This document shows, in pieces, positions 48,001 to 60,980 of a stretch of DNA of 64,000 nucleotides. The notes beneath the pieces are model-generated. The model saw nothing but the letters and a program-made list of their open reading frames with translations, did no database searches and was not told where the DNA came from. Where the stretch lies: positions 2,686,001 through 2,750,000 of the forward strand of contig NC_091870.1 in assembly GCF_019399895.1 (NCBI RefSeq), given 5' to 3'. Both the position numbers and the translations under genes were made by a program. Each line of letters opens with the position of its first letter. Position 1 is the first letter of the stretch. Source of the stretch: Cardiocondyla obscurior (Eukaryota; Arthropoda; Insecta; Hymenoptera; Formicidae).

Positions 48001-49299
48001 GTGCATACACATGCATATCTCAATAAATGTCTCGCTGACAGTCGCGTAATAATTTGACGTCATGAATAACGCTGTACATATGACCACAAAACTGATTACA
48101 CTCCCATTAACTGCCGATATCGATTCCACATATACTATTGTACCTATGTATACGTGCAGGTCTAATACCGCCTCATGGCTGCGTCGCAAATATGCTTTTA
48201 ATATTTGTGATACGTACGAGAAAATAAATTGATTTAAAAGCTTTCCAAGATAATTCCTTTATCGATTTTGACATATAGTGATATCATTCTACAGCTGTTT
48301 CTCTATATTGAAACCGAGCAAACGTTTGGTTTAATAGAAATATCACGAACATAATCATATGTTGTGACAAGACAATAAAATGTAATTTGTGATATTTTTA
48401 TAAAAAAAAAAATAATAAAAAAAAAATATATATATATATATGCAACGGCTGTGAACGAAAAATAGAAACGAGTAAATTCGAAATAATTAAACAATAATCG
48501 ATAAGCGAAACGAATTTTATACATAGGACATAATCTTCACGATGCAAAATAAAACAAGCAGACGCTCCCACGCAAATTATTTCAAATCGATTAACTTAAC
48601 GCAATAAATTCGCGTTGTAATAAAATTTGATAGTTTTGCATTAGCAACTTTTATATTTCTCAGAAAGCAAAAATATAATTAACTATTTTATCTTGAGAAA
48701 ATACGCAGCTCCTTGAAAAATCTTTCAAACCTTTATTGCGAAATATAAATTTTTCCTTCGTTTCAAATGCAAATATTTGAACATTACGTGAGAAAAGGGT
48801 TCGGTTAAGTTTGCAAACAAAATCTGCTATTTAACAGACTGCGTAAGAAAAACTAATTATCCAACTCACTTGGCGAAGCTTCCGTTTAATTATATGCCTG
48901 ATAAAAAAAACCTACGAGACGCCCTACACCTTCGAATTATCCCGCAAGTATCGCTAATGCCTCGTTCTACTCGGGGGGGAATGTGGCGTTTAAATTCTTC
49001 AGATCATCTAAGTGTCGTTAATGCTCGTCGTATTCGCGAATAGCATTACGCAAGAGTAAGTACCATCCGTCGCGAGAGGCGCGCTGCATTGTTACACCGA
49101 AAGATAAACAGCATAGGTTGAATTCCATTTCACTCGGTAATTACTATTCTGTTTATTCTACCGTGAAGTTATGCAGCTGATTTTTAAACACACATACGTT
49201 CGATTGGCGACGGGCCGATTTAACGACGAAAAGAATCCCGGTTGTTTTAAATCCAATTGGCTATAACGTTGATTATTTAAGTAAATATTTCTGACTCAC
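45044..49299. other. No supported gene
   Basis: Probably intron of the 44.9-kb gene or intergenic. AT-rich with poly(A) runs, (AT)n at about 48427-48441 and CpG-rich patches at 45.6-46.0 and 47.5-47.9 kb. No following exon of the secreted-protein gene was recognised. Confidence 0.4.
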
Positions 49300-49351
49300 C
49301 GATTCGATGCGCATCACTGGAGTTCTTCAACTGGCCGTAGCCACGATGATT
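49300..49351 (-). other. Copy C small exon (52 nt)
   Basis: Bracketed on the minus strand by TTTGTTACAG and GAATCG|GTGAGTCAG. It is open only in the frame that continues the phase-0 frame of the copy C main exon, reading NHRGYGQLKNSSDAHRI and leaving one base. Its flanks and position match the small exons of copies A and B. Confidence 0.5.
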
Positions 49352-49601
49352 CTGTAACAAATATAAAATATACATTTTTAAAGACCTTTAAAATAATATG
49401 CATTGTTAAAAAAAAAAAGAAAAAAAAAGAGAGAGCTTAAGCGCTAATTAATTTTTCAAATCCGAACAAGATCACGCGTAAATTTAATTTTTCTCTACTA
49501 ATTACTAAATTTTTTATTACCTTTGATTCTTATCAAAGCGATAAAAAAATGTCAATAAATATTAAAACGTTGATTTTACGTAAGTAAAAAATTATTCTCA
49601 C

Positions 49602-49971
49602 CTCGATGTTGCTTCGCTGAAACATGACACCTCCTAGGCCTCCTCCTTCTCTCAGGATGCGTGGGCTGAACCGTATCCTCGTACGTTGCTCCGCTTGAAG
49701 CATGGCACCTCCTAGATCTCCTCCTCCTCTCAGGATGCGTGGGATGAACCGTATCCTCGTCCTGAACACGCGCGCACTGGACACACACCAAAAACACACG
49801 CGAATCGCAGAAGCGAATTATGGATTAATTTTTTTTTACACAACACTGAACGGCACTCCCGATTAAAGACCGAGATTTTAACACTCCCGAAGCGAATAGT
49901 CGAAGAACGGGCGGTGACTTATTTGTTCCATACCGGCACCAAGGATACGACAGCTTCTTCTTTCGACGTTA
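49602..49971 (-). other. Copy C main exon
   Basis: The acceptor is CTTTTTACAG (AG at 49973-49972) and the donor CATCGAG|GTGAGA. Scattered blocks match the copy A/B main exon in the same order: a GCTTCGGGAGT word, TTTAA-CGGGAGTGCC, AAAAAATTAAT, then the CCTGAGAGGAGGAG...GGAGCAAC block. It is on the opposite strand to A and B. The 3' part holds two tandem 78-nt copies of the family block. Two frames are open through both tandem copies; only one stays open across the junction into 49351-49300. Confidence 0.5.
49603..49758 (-). repeat. Tandem 2 x 78-nt repeat inside copy C
   Basis: Units 49758-49681 and 49680-49603 differ at roughly a dozen positions. The unit length is a multiple of three. In one frame each unit reads TRIRF-PRIL followed by a Gly-rich segment; in another it reads DTV-PTHPERRRR followed by a basic segment. 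Confidence 0.8.
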
Positions 49972-52900
49972 CTGTAAAAAGAAAAAGAAAAAAAAAATTG
50001 CTTCAATAACACGCGCCGAATACTGATACTCTGTAAAACTAAGTTGATAGATATTTAATATGCTGAAAAGATACGTCGCTTTAAGAATTATGCGCACTTG
50101 CTAATACTGCTGAACTAGTTGCAGTGACGGAGATAAGGGACAAAGAGCTTCTATTAACCCGCGGTACTTAAAGTTACATTTCCATTTCATGCATCGGTAT
50201 AACGAAGAGTAAATTCGGAATTCTTTTACACTGCTACTGAAATTGCGCGAAGAAATAAGAGACTTGCGGCCGTTTGCGAAAGAACCGACGGCCGTTTCGT
50301 TACGATAATAAAAATTGGATTACAAGTTTCTCAATCTTCTCCGTACTACTTTTTTCATATGCAAGTGAATTTTCGTGAATATTCCGACGATGATGTACCT
50401 AAAAACGACACCGTAAAATTCGTCGGCTTAAATTCTGAATATAATTTCAGGAAAAATATGTTCCGCAGTATGGCAAGATCTGTACGTAAAAGATAAAAAA
50501 AAAAGAAAAAAAAAAAAAAATTAGTTTGCCTAAAAGCGACAATTTTATAAGATTTCGTTAAATAAAATTAAATAATTCTATTTACTCAACAAATAATAGT
50601 AATTTAACGCTCTTTGCTTTCTAATTTAAATGAGTACTTTAATTAACTAATTGAATAGATAAATTTACTTATTATTCCCCCCAGTAGAATTACTTTAAGA
50701 CCAGAACAAATAAAACAATTAAATATAAATATAAATTAAAATAGATTAGTTTTATATAAATTTATCGTTTCGCTGGTGTCGGAAAATAATAGAAAATTTA
50801 CTAGTTGCCTAAAAAAGAAATTATATATTTTAGAAAAGTTCAATTAAAGATTTTTCTTGAATAATAAATTCTTCTATTTTTCATTGTTCAATTAAAAAAT
50901 TAATTGAAGATGTATGACGTTTATTTTTTTCTTTTTCCTTTACATGGTTTACATTATTTCAATCGTCACTACAATTTAATGTTTCTATTTGTTTGTTGCG
51001 ATACCATCGTAGCTGTTAACTCCGCGGCCGCGCATCGATCGGCGAGTCGCATATGTTTCTTTTACAATGCATGCGTTTTATTTTATCAGACAGAAGTGGA
51101 GATCACAAAGCGCGCGTTTAAAAAAAAAAAAGAAAAAAAAAGAATAAATCTCGTAGATGAAATTGCTTCCTCTATTTCTTATAAAAGTCTCAAAATGCGA
51201 ACACGACCTATCCTAAGTCCACGAAATATCTTAAATCTCACATTTTCTCTACAATGATAAAGCGTCGAAAGTAAGCGGGTGTGATACATTATGCCTCGCA
51301 CGCGGTAACCACGTAAACTCATCCGCAAACTGTTCGCGATGTTATCCGCCAGACGCGGATGAAAATTTCCGCGATAGCACTTTGTACAGCCGCATTGTTA
51401 ATCAAAGAAAGCATCGATTAATTAACGTTTCTTACAGCGGTTCGGTAAGAAAAAAAAAAAACAAACGGGGGAAACGGCCGCAAACGTGCGACCGACTTCC
51501 GCGATAAACGAGACGAGAACGGAAGCTGTCGGCGAAAATAAGACAAACACCTCACTTACGAAAGGAAAGACACGAGGGAGCAAAATACCATCGAATTACA
51601 GTCAGTTTATCTTCGAGCTCAAACGTAATAAAACGTAATTGTTCCGTGGGAAAAAAAAAGGGTGCGCTAAAACGATTCGGTGCAACTGTCCAAGCAACTT
51701 CCCGATATTCCGCACGAATGTTCGCATTGTTCGTAAATAATTTAGAATACAAAACCAGATAAATATAAAAAGAACGATCGTAATAATTCACAAAAAAAAA
51801 AAATTTAATTAAAATATTACCGAGCAACTTATTTATCTGCAATCTTTTTTTTTTTTTTCTATTTTCTAATTACTCGCCGTACTTTATTCCAATGCGATTA
51901 TTCTTTTACCCGTTTATAAAACTGCCGTTGCCGGGTAGAAAAAAATTTTGGTAAGCGCGAGCAAACTCCCCGGGGAATCTCGCGCTGGAATTTACGCGAA
52001 TTCCAAACGATAATTTCGACGGTACGATAATGCACGACAGATAGATTGCAGCCGATTACGATCACTTGAAAATTAGCGCAAACGCGGGGCGATAAATCGG
52101 CTCTTCCGTGCGCATCATTTCTTCATTAAACGTGCCCGTTAGGGACTTGTCGATAATCCTCCGTAAACTACGTCGACGAGAGGCGGCGGTCTTGGTGAAC
52201 GGCTTGCCTTCGCCATTGACATCCGGTATCCAGAGCGTCGTCATTATCGCTAAAAAGACGGGCATTCCTCACCGCGCAATACTCTACCGGCGCGCTATGT
52301 AATAAAGGGATTCCTTCGGCTGACTGGAACGCAGTTGTGGGTGTCATTTCTATTTTCAAATTAGTCCTGTTCGTCTCTGCGCGATAAGCGATATAGCCCG
52401 AAGAATGTGACCCGTTTTAAGTCACGGATGAAGAGGACGATCACAAGACAGACTTCAATTTATTAGATCTTTGCGCCAGACGCCGTCGGGCAAAAAGGAA
52501 ACGAGCTCTTCCCGTAGAATCTATATTTCATGTAGAATTAATCGTCGCTCGCTCTACGCCGGGATAATTAATTATACAGAATGCATCTCGAATCGAGGTA
52601 AAAAATATTTATTCCTTAAACTATTTTTTGGTAAATCCAAAAAGAAACAAAGGGGGGAAAAAAAACCAAACAAAAAAATAAATAAAAATAAAAGCAACGT
52701 CCCGTGTAATTAATTGTCGCACATGCGACAAACATCGATCACTTGTGTACGAAATATAGACGCCACGTGAAAAATAGCCGAGCTATTAATTATTCGCATT
52801 GTACCGAAATATCAGCTGTTGGACTTTTTTTTTCAACGATAAAAATAATTTTCGTGCCGCGTGCATTCGTGCAACGATATTAGTATTACTTCTTCGAGGA

Positions 52901-55900
52901 AACGTCGCGCGATAATAGCTAACGATATGTTAACGATAAAATATTAGTTGTTATATCGTATATGTGTACGTCGTACATCCTCACAATCTGGCTAATGAAA
53001 ATTATGTTTATACTATTCACGGACTATCGCATTGTAATTTCATTCCTAAGCAATTAATACACCAGTCGTAACCAATGCGCGTAATGGTCCATCGTTCGTG
53101 CAGATTGACAAACGGAGAGCAAATAGGAATAGCGATGCCGATATTTGCGTATAGCCACGGTGTAAATAACGCTTATCAAAGGACGCGAATATGAGCATAT
53201 AACGCAGTTGAAATCCTGTTTGGCGTACCAAATTTGACAAAACTTATGATAAATAGACTGGCTGGCTTAATTCGCCTTTTCCGGATGCGCGAGCAATCTT
53301 ATTCCAGCGTTAATTTCACGAGCGAATAATTAAATCGCGCTTCATAAATAAACCGGCCCGTGATCGATCGCGTTTAACCTGACGTATTGCAAAGCAATGT
53401 TACGGAAAATGTTAAAGTAATGGACGCAGCACGCGTAGACGCTAAACCGCGAGGTAATATCAATTTCCGCGAGCTGTGATCGAGCTGTCGATCGGGACCT
53501 ATCGCAGGATGAAACTCTCGCTGTGTTACGGCGATAACGCGCGCGTAATAAACGGGGAAACAAATCGTAGATGCGCCATAGAATCCGAGTGCCGATGCAC
53601 CATAGAAGAGCGTCGAGCCGTGGAACTTTTTTTTTTTTTTCTCCGTTTTTTTAGAACACTTTTTAACGACTGCACGGGCATAGCGATCGGTGAATTACGC
53701 GAACTGCAAAATCGTCCCCCTCACGGTCCCGAAGGAGAGACAAAGAGGGAGAGGAGTGTGCCCGCGAATCCCTCGATAATTTATCGATTAAGTCGTGCGT
53801 GGAATACGAATCCCCGGTGCCTCCAGCCCATCGCGGATTAAAGCGCGCGGTGCATTTGTCAAATTGTCATTACTCATTGTCAAAATATCGCGAGCCGACC
53901 CCTGCCAGATAGCCATTTTTTTTTTCCTTTTTTTTTTTTAGCAAATGTTGCAGAAAATCGATTCGCTCCCAAAAGGATTCGACCTCCCGATATCCGATAC
54001 GCCGTCGAAAAACTGTCATCCGCAAAAATTCCTCCCGCCGAAAGGATTTATGTACCGCACACACGTACAAAAGAACGCACGTGCTATAGTCACCTCCTAA
54101 TTATGTATTCATCGTAATTACAATACCCCACGTCACTCAACCCGCGAAGGCTTCTTTATTAGAGCAGATACGCGATCGGTCAAATTTAGAAAGAGAGTGC
54201 GTTGATGTAAAAATAAAAAAAAATAGCATAAAACATTTTTGTTTTAATTAAAAAAAAAAAAAACTTTCCTAACGACTAACGCGCATTTCGATACTCGCGT
54301 GAGAGAATATAAACGATGATGGCAGAATAGCGCGCGTCAAAAATTCGCATCCTCGTCATCACCCATCTCGGGTGAAATCGCGTAAAAGAAGAGTGACATA
54401 TATTAAAAGTTAACGGCGTGTAAATTTCACTTGACCTTCTAAAGCCATCAGGTTTCGTTAGATCTAAAAAGCGTCAACGAATGGCTGCCGTTATGTTTAG
54501 TGGCACGTTAGACGCGGAAATCACAGTCGTGTATGGAACGTTATTTTCGCTGCCGCTTCTCGTTCGTGGATTTTTCAACGATTTAAAGATCATTTCTGGG
54601 GGGAAAAACTAGTCTCGAATTAGAGCAAACGATTTTTCTTGATTTATCTTTTAATCTCGTGTAGCACTGATAAGTAACGAGCTACATATCTACGCAACTG
54701 CGAACGTGTTTTAATGTATAAAAATTTAATTCAAGCACTACTGACCACGAAAGGGTTTAGAATTAATTTCAGTTCAACAAACGATACTCGATGCAAAATA
54801 AATATTTAAAATTAATTAATCCACTTCGCAAGTAACAATATTTTATTTTAAAGAAACGAAACAAAATTTTACGTTAAAAGTAAATTAAAAAATAAATAAA
54901 AATACAATAATCCGCGTATAGCGTTGAAGTACCTAAAATACATATGATAATAAAACCGTCGGGTGTTGAGAAACGTTAATTTCCGAATGAAATGTAAGGT
55001 ATAGCATGCTCGCGAAGAACGAATTAAACTTTATGAACCGAATTATGTCAACGCGTTTACCAATAACAGCCGGGATTGAACATGAAAGCATTAATAATTC
55101 GGACTTTAATTGCTAATTATCCGCTATGTAACGGCACGTTCATTAACATTTTAATATGCTAATTATAATTATATGGGCCATGTTTGAAAACCTTTGTTGA
55201 AGACGAGCGTGAGACTGTCGTCGGCGCGGGCAGCTCGCCGATTCCCGTAAATTACCGGGCGCCAGATAGCCGTCGGATTAAGATCGTAGGCACGGAACTT
55301 ACTCCGGCGTACATATTTTGACAAGGGCAGCAAGGGTTAAGACCAAGATTTAGCTGCGTCTATGTAAACTCAGTCCCCGTGTCTCGTCAACATAGTCGAT
55401 ATCAGGACCGGGAGAGCTTCCGCGGCGGAGACTTTCCTGCTCTTTATTTCAAGTTAAACACAAAGAAAGGCGCACCGGAGAGGCACTGTACTGTAATACT
55501 AATTTATTCAATACCTAACGTTTGATTTAACGAGAAATGACAAAGCGTAGTTTGAAGAAAAAACCCGTCGGGCAACCATCCCGTCTATTCTAAAGTTTTA
55601 AAATGTTATCGACTCGGAAATTTAATCTTGAGAATCAATCGCGACTGATACTGTAATAGTTCGACTCCGCCGAGCTCGATTTATTTATTTATTATTGATT
55701 GATTTTAGAGCGTCTCGTATTCATTAAGCGGTTATTCTTGCCGTATTAATTTTCAAAACGGAATTTTGAACAGGCCTCGTTGCAGCTTATCCGCGTGATA
55801 TCGTTTAAAAAAAAAAATTATTAATTATGTTATAACCGTTGTTATAAATAAAAATTAATAACTCGCGACGGCTATGTTTTTTAAAAGCGTAATAAAGGTA

Positions 55901-57060
55901 AAAAGTTTTGCTTCCGACAAAATGCAAATAAATTGATTTATTTATCGAAAGAATAAATTATAAAAATAGATAAAAAAATGCTGGTTTTATTAAACACTTT
56001 CTATCTGAGAATAATGATAGAGGCGTAGCGCAAAAAAAATAAAAAAAGAAAAAAAAAAGCATCCCGTGAAACATATATTACGTACACAGCGTAAAATCAA
56101 ATATTAAAGAATGGTAGAGTACGAATTTTATTTTTACGACCCCCGCGTCACTTTTTCTGAGCGGCGGTCGTAACGACTTGACAATCGCGATACTAATTCA
56201 ACGAGATTCGAGGATTATCCATCGGGCGAGATCGCACGTGGCTTACCTAATGAGCACGCTAACAAACAACCGCCGCTACGTCACGGGGAAAGAAGCGGCG
56301 CAAAATGCGCGCGGGGGGGAGGAGAGAGGGATCCTTCAACGGGGTGGAAACGAAAGGCGGGTAAGAGACAGCTAAAGATAATGTACCCCTGCATACAGAT
56401 GACGTTATTAAACGGAAATCTGCAGATGGAGCGAACGCATAAACCACTGTCTACCGTCGTTGTCTGATTAGGCATGCAACGTTCCCTCCGCCCCCTTCAC
56501 CTTCGCCCTTTTTCCCCTCCGCAAAATACCGAGAGCTCACTCCACCCCCTCCCTCCCTCCCTCTTTCTCGTTGCGGACACGCAGCGCGCCGCGCCGTAAA
56601 TTCCGTAAAACGATAACGGCGATTTTAACACCGCGTACAATGCGGCGATGCAGCTCGCTCGCGGTAACGAACGCCGGGCGTGGGGGCATGGCTTTTCTCG
56701 AATTTCCCGCATTCCGAAAATCCGACCGCGAAATTTTAACCCTATCGCTGCGGCTCGCGCGAAAATGCCTCTGGCAAGTTAATCGATAAATAAGATGGTA
56801 ATCAATCGCGGCGCAAAGCTCATTTCCGCGTCGGTTGTGTATTTTTATTTAATTTTTTATTTCGTTGCTAAAGCTTTGAAATATTTTTTTTTTTTTTTTC
56901 TCGAAAGAAAAGCAAAAACGACGAGAGGAGAGCAAAGCAGTCACCGTACGATATTAATTTCGTCGAAACATTTGATCTCGAGAAATAAATTTCAGTTTTT
57001 GTTGAAGAATACATTGGTAATAATTGATAATTATTATTTCTGACAACAAAATGGACTCAC
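49972..57060. other. No supported gene
   Basis: AT-rich at 50.0-51.0 and 54.7-56.1 kb, CpG-rich at 51.3-51.5, 52.0-52.5 and 53.3-54.1 kb. If the donor at 57061/57060 and the acceptor at 49973-49972 belong to one minus-strand transcript, this is its intron; that link is inference. Confidence 0.4.
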
Positions 57061-57232
57061 CAAGCGATATCGTCCTCCGCCGAAGTGCCATCTCTCGTCG
57101 AATTGGTAAAATGGAGCCTCCTTCTGACGTCATCTTGTCTTCCTTTCTTCCTCCCTGCCATCTCCCTCTCTTCGTCTTCCGTTCGTTCTTTCTCTCTTCT
57201 TTTTTTCCGTTGGTCTGTCTCTCTTCCGTCAA
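57061..57232 (-). other. Candidate minus-strand exon with in-frame start
   Basis: It ends at a strong donor, TATCGCTTG|GTGAGTCC (57061/57060). An ATG near 57133 opens 24 codons plus one base to the donor (MTSEGGSILP, then IRREMALRRRTISL). The sequence before the donor contains TCGGCGGAGGACGATATCG, slightly like the family block of copies A-C, but the match is too short to call a fourth copy. Confidence 0.3.
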
Positions 57233-57426
57233 GGCGTTAGCTTGCCAAGGGCCAAAAGTTCGTCATCAGGCTCGCCCGACTCTTTAATCTGGCACTCCAG
57301 AAGCACACACGATAGATTTCGAGCGAGAAGCAAGTCTAAAACCCGACTCGGCTCAGAAATCGTAATTTTTTCATACAACGGAGCGATGTACGCAGTCTCG
57401 ACGGAGCAGCAACGGTCGTTCGACAT
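57229..57426 (-). CDS. Unidentified 65-aa ORF
   Basis: An ATG at 57426 opens a frame ending in TGA at 57231-57229. The product (segments MSNDRCCSVETAYIAPLYEK and LLECQIKESGEPDDELLALG) has balanced, protein-like composition, no membrane helix and no recognised domain. It sits directly 5' of the candidate exon with the ATG near 57133, so on one transcript it would be an upstream ORF or the first cistron. The opposite strand is also open (57242-57448), which lowers confidence. Confidence 0.3.
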   Translation of the reverse strand: MSNDRCCSVETAYIAPLYEKITISEPSRVLDLLLARNLSCVLLECQIKESGEPDDELLALGKLTP

Positions 57427-57615
57427 AAATCGTAGTCAATCGCGATAAATACAGATCGTACGTGTTAAATAATACGAAATAACAATTGCCCGGTCCATTA
57501 GCAACTTTCTCCGACTATTATTCGCACTAAAAACTCGAAGATGCCACGAAAATACGCCCGGTAACGCGGAGCGATATCGCGCGCACCACCGCACCATCGT
57601 TACCTCGAAGCGAAT

Positions 57616-57626
57616 AAGATGGCGGC
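57616..57626 (+). promoter_or_regulatory. AAGATGGCGGC (YY1/Pho-like) element
   Basis: A perfect match to the YY1-type element that in many housekeeping promoters and transposons lies just downstream of the start site, overlapping the ATG. Here the ATG within it (57619) opens an 85-codon frame. The interval 57430-57620 between this and the minus-strand ATG at 57426 could be a divergent promoter. Confidence 0.35.
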
Positions 57627-57876
57627 GGAAAAGAAAGCGTCACCAATGCTACCAATACAAAGCGCGAAAATTAATAGTAAAATTGGCGTCAATTTAAATC
57701 AAACTAATAACGATCGAACAACAATCTGCAACATTACTGTAATTATCAACAATTTATCACGATTATTTTTATCGCAGCTAAATACTTATAAATTAAATAA
57801 TTTCTGTTGGACGTCTTCTCGAACTTCTCTCCCGTCTTATCGGTTTTATTATGCATATATAATGTATTTTTTTTAA
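57619..57876 (+). CDS. Weak candidate ORF (85 aa) behind the YY1-like motif
   Basis: Starts MAAEKKASPMLPIQSAKINS and becomes Asn/Ser/Thr-rich, then aromatic and low-complexity toward the end. The first 40 codons look more protein-like than the rest, which may be intron read-through, although I found no clear donor. No family is recognised. Confidence 0.2.
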   Translation: MAAEKKASPMLPIQSAKINSKIGVNLNQTNNDRTTICNITVIINNLSRLFLSQLNTYKLNNFCWTSSRTSLPSYRFYYAYIMYFF

Positions 57877-60800
57877 TTTTTTATTAAATTAGTTAATTAA
57901 ATTACAAAATTAAAAGAGCATATATATAATTAAAAAAAATTTTAATATAAATTTAAATAAAAAAGACCGATAAGAATCTTCTATAATATTTATAATAATT
58001 ACGACGGGAAGAGAAGTGACAAGAAAACGAGTGTTCGACATCGAGCACTCTCCAAAACGCATCAATATCAAATAGACTTCAATTCGGTTAATAATTTCCG
58101 GTTGAATCTCGCTGGAAGCTAACGATCGCAATTCAAATACGGTTAACCATGGTAAATTATTGGCACCCGGAAAGCGTTCGCTGGCCGTGCTTTTGCAACT
58201 CTCGACGTGCTATCACGTAATTTACCTTTACGATATCGCGACAAAATGATATGCAGAATACACTGAAGACGGTGATTGCTACACGAAACGTCGATACTCA
58301 ATGAAAAAGTACAATTCTTAATGATAGCTTGATCTAGAACGATCGCTGAAACGCTCTATGCTCGGCACTCGTTATGCCTTTATATATTCACAATATATTC
58401 ACGTAACGCAAGAACTAGAAATAACAGAGATATCGTTTCATTCTGAACCTCCGTGATTGCGAAATATAACCAGTAATCAGTAAAAAGATAAGAGTAGTAT
58501 ATTGTGCGATAACATATCATGCAATTCAAAATTTCAATTTTGATAGTAAATTAATAAGTTTAACATTATAACGCTCCAATCTGGTTAAAGCTCGCAATTC
58601 TAGATTATTATCGCAATTATTTATAAATTTATGAATCTATTTGAAATCGCTTTAAATTTAATTATTTACTAATTACAATTATTAATTACATATTTTCTAT
58701 AAACATATAACTATACGATCGCATTACATAATTATAATATATTCTACGTAATCCCTAATTCTCTATTTTACAGAGAAATTCACTAAATAAATGTAAAATA
58801 AGAATAAACGGCGCGTTAATTCGATGAACGACTCGTAATGCATTCGATAAAATTATTATTACTATGATTACTCTGTTGCGATATTCCGTTGCGATAGTCA
58901 TCGTAAAGCTCACGATCATTCTTCACGGAAGCGTGAAGATGCATTCGACCGCAAGGAATTTCCGCCCCAAGCATAATGTTGGTATGCAAGCATGAAAAAT
59001 TTAGTGGACCGTGGGTGAGAAACATGCGGGCGTTTGGAAATTTTTCGAGCGACATTCCTCGTCGGGATATGCCGGATAATAATTTCACCGGTCACGCGCG
59101 CATTCATGTACGTTATGCATATATTCCAAGCTCGAGACTGATGGGAAAGTCTTCCAAGATTAACGATTTCGTGAAATTTTCAGCCAGATTCCGCTCCGAG
59201 AACACCGTCGGCCGGACTAGCCAGCCGGGTTGGTTCAGTCAAGGCAGTTATCGAACCATGTTATTTTTCGTTTAACATTGCGTCAATGAAATTCGCGTCG
59301 CACGCAAGAGATTGGAACGGTAGAGTCAGATCGTTGAAATTTTAATAAATGCTAATTTACCCCAGGCTTGACGTACGGCTGACACCCACAAAATTAAATC
59401 GTTTGCCTCCCGCGGAGACCGCTTCATTATAAGCCCCGCAACCCTTTCAAGAACATTTGCCCTTTCACTTCGTAAATGCAGAATTAAGAAAAGAGGAGCT
59501 GAGAAGAATAGACAGACGAGGGTAGTATCGCCAGCTTTGTCAGTGGTCCAATCTTAGAACATCACTGTCGACCATTAAGTTAGTCTTTACTTAGACGAGC
59601 TGTTTTTACTGCTTTCTCTTAACTCACTTGGGATTTCTTAAAATAACACGCCGCGAAAATAATCTATTGCGCAAGTATGTGCTTATTTATACAAAGAACC
59701 CGTCATTTGTCTAAGTTAATATTATACTCGCGAATAATATAAAAATAATAAAAAGTTATTATACAATATAACATATAAAATATAATACCGTAATAATTGA
59801 GTAATAAGTGTGTTATCATAATGATAAAAATTCCACTTTGAATCGCATATGGAGCTTAATATTCATTTGCTTTTGTACCTTGCAAATAAAATAATTTAAA
59901 ATTACGATGCGTCACAAAATTCCACTATGCAATTTTATTTTGAAAGGAATATTAAATTGTTATCGCACGCAGTTCCATCGATTTTACAGAAAGACCACTA
60001 CATCAATCGCGATGCAATTCTATCGGGAAATAATTCGTGACGGCGACTGAAAAGCAAAAGTGATAAGGATAGGTTGTAGCATAAATTGTTAGTATGTGTA
60101 CAGCAACGCGGCGATGGGAAACAATCTAAAGCCTACATTCGACAGTTATGAAACTGAAACACTGACACGCTCGGCAAATTGTTCAGGCGAAAACGTAAAC
60201 GCAGTCGATGTATTATGCCTGCGTAAGAAGCACGATGTTGTTCTATACGGACGCGCCGCAGAACCGCGATCAACATGCCACAAACATCTGTACTGTAAGC
60301 ACAGAGATAGACGAACGCCAAAGCCGTAAGGGGGTCGTCAACTATGTACATAATTTCCAACTTCTGACTCTATCCGTTCCTGCAACGGACGATCCCGGAC
60401 CGTCCGGAAGCGCCAAATCTCTCCGTGCCCAAGCGCGCGCGGTCAACCCCAGATATATGTTCGTTTGATGCGCGAATAGCATCGCGCATGGGAATAGTCC
60501 TCATTTGTATTTGTTTGTACGCTGCCTCATTAATAAAATGGACTGCCGGCAAAATTGCTTAAATCGGTGTTGTAAAATCAGAACGTGGCTGTCGTGTAGC
60601 TCGGACAAAACATAGACGATCACAATCTCATATTTTTTTTTCCTGCAATATAAAATATAAAAGTAGAATAATATCTCGAAATTATTTAAATGTTACTATG
60701 TAATTAAGTAAATTACGCGCTCGTATTAATCGCTTTAAAGCTTCTTAATATTTGCGAATTTACTTTAGATGTATCACATTTAATTTATACTTACTACTAC

Positions 60801-60980
60801 ATTATCTACGGCAATAAATTTTGAATTTGTTTATCGATTACATTACGTAATTGACTGATGATGACGATCGTTCGTTGTCATGACAGAGTCCATCTAATTT
60901 CACTTCCATTCAAGCTCTATGTAATTTGGCTCTATTTTTGGCAAAAAAACCGTCGAAATTCTAAACCGTCAAAATTCTAA
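57877..60980. other. No firm gene
   Basis: AT-rich at 57.9-58.8 and 59.7-60.0 kb. An ATG-led 99-codon frame at 58976-59275 (plus) and frames at 60096-60468 (plus) have fair composition but no recognised domain or splice support. A 16-bp direct duplication containing ACCGTC-AAATTCTAA lies at about 60948-60980, directly before the next ORF. Confidence 0.4.

Noticed and set aside
58976..59275. ATG-led 99-codon frame
   Set aside because: Fair composition but no domain, no splice context and no neighbouring exon; could not be separated from chance.
60208..60468. YTDA-like words suggesting a retrotransposon RNase H domain
   Set aside because: Only one short motif fits; the other catalytic positions are absent and frames around it are broken or ambiguous.
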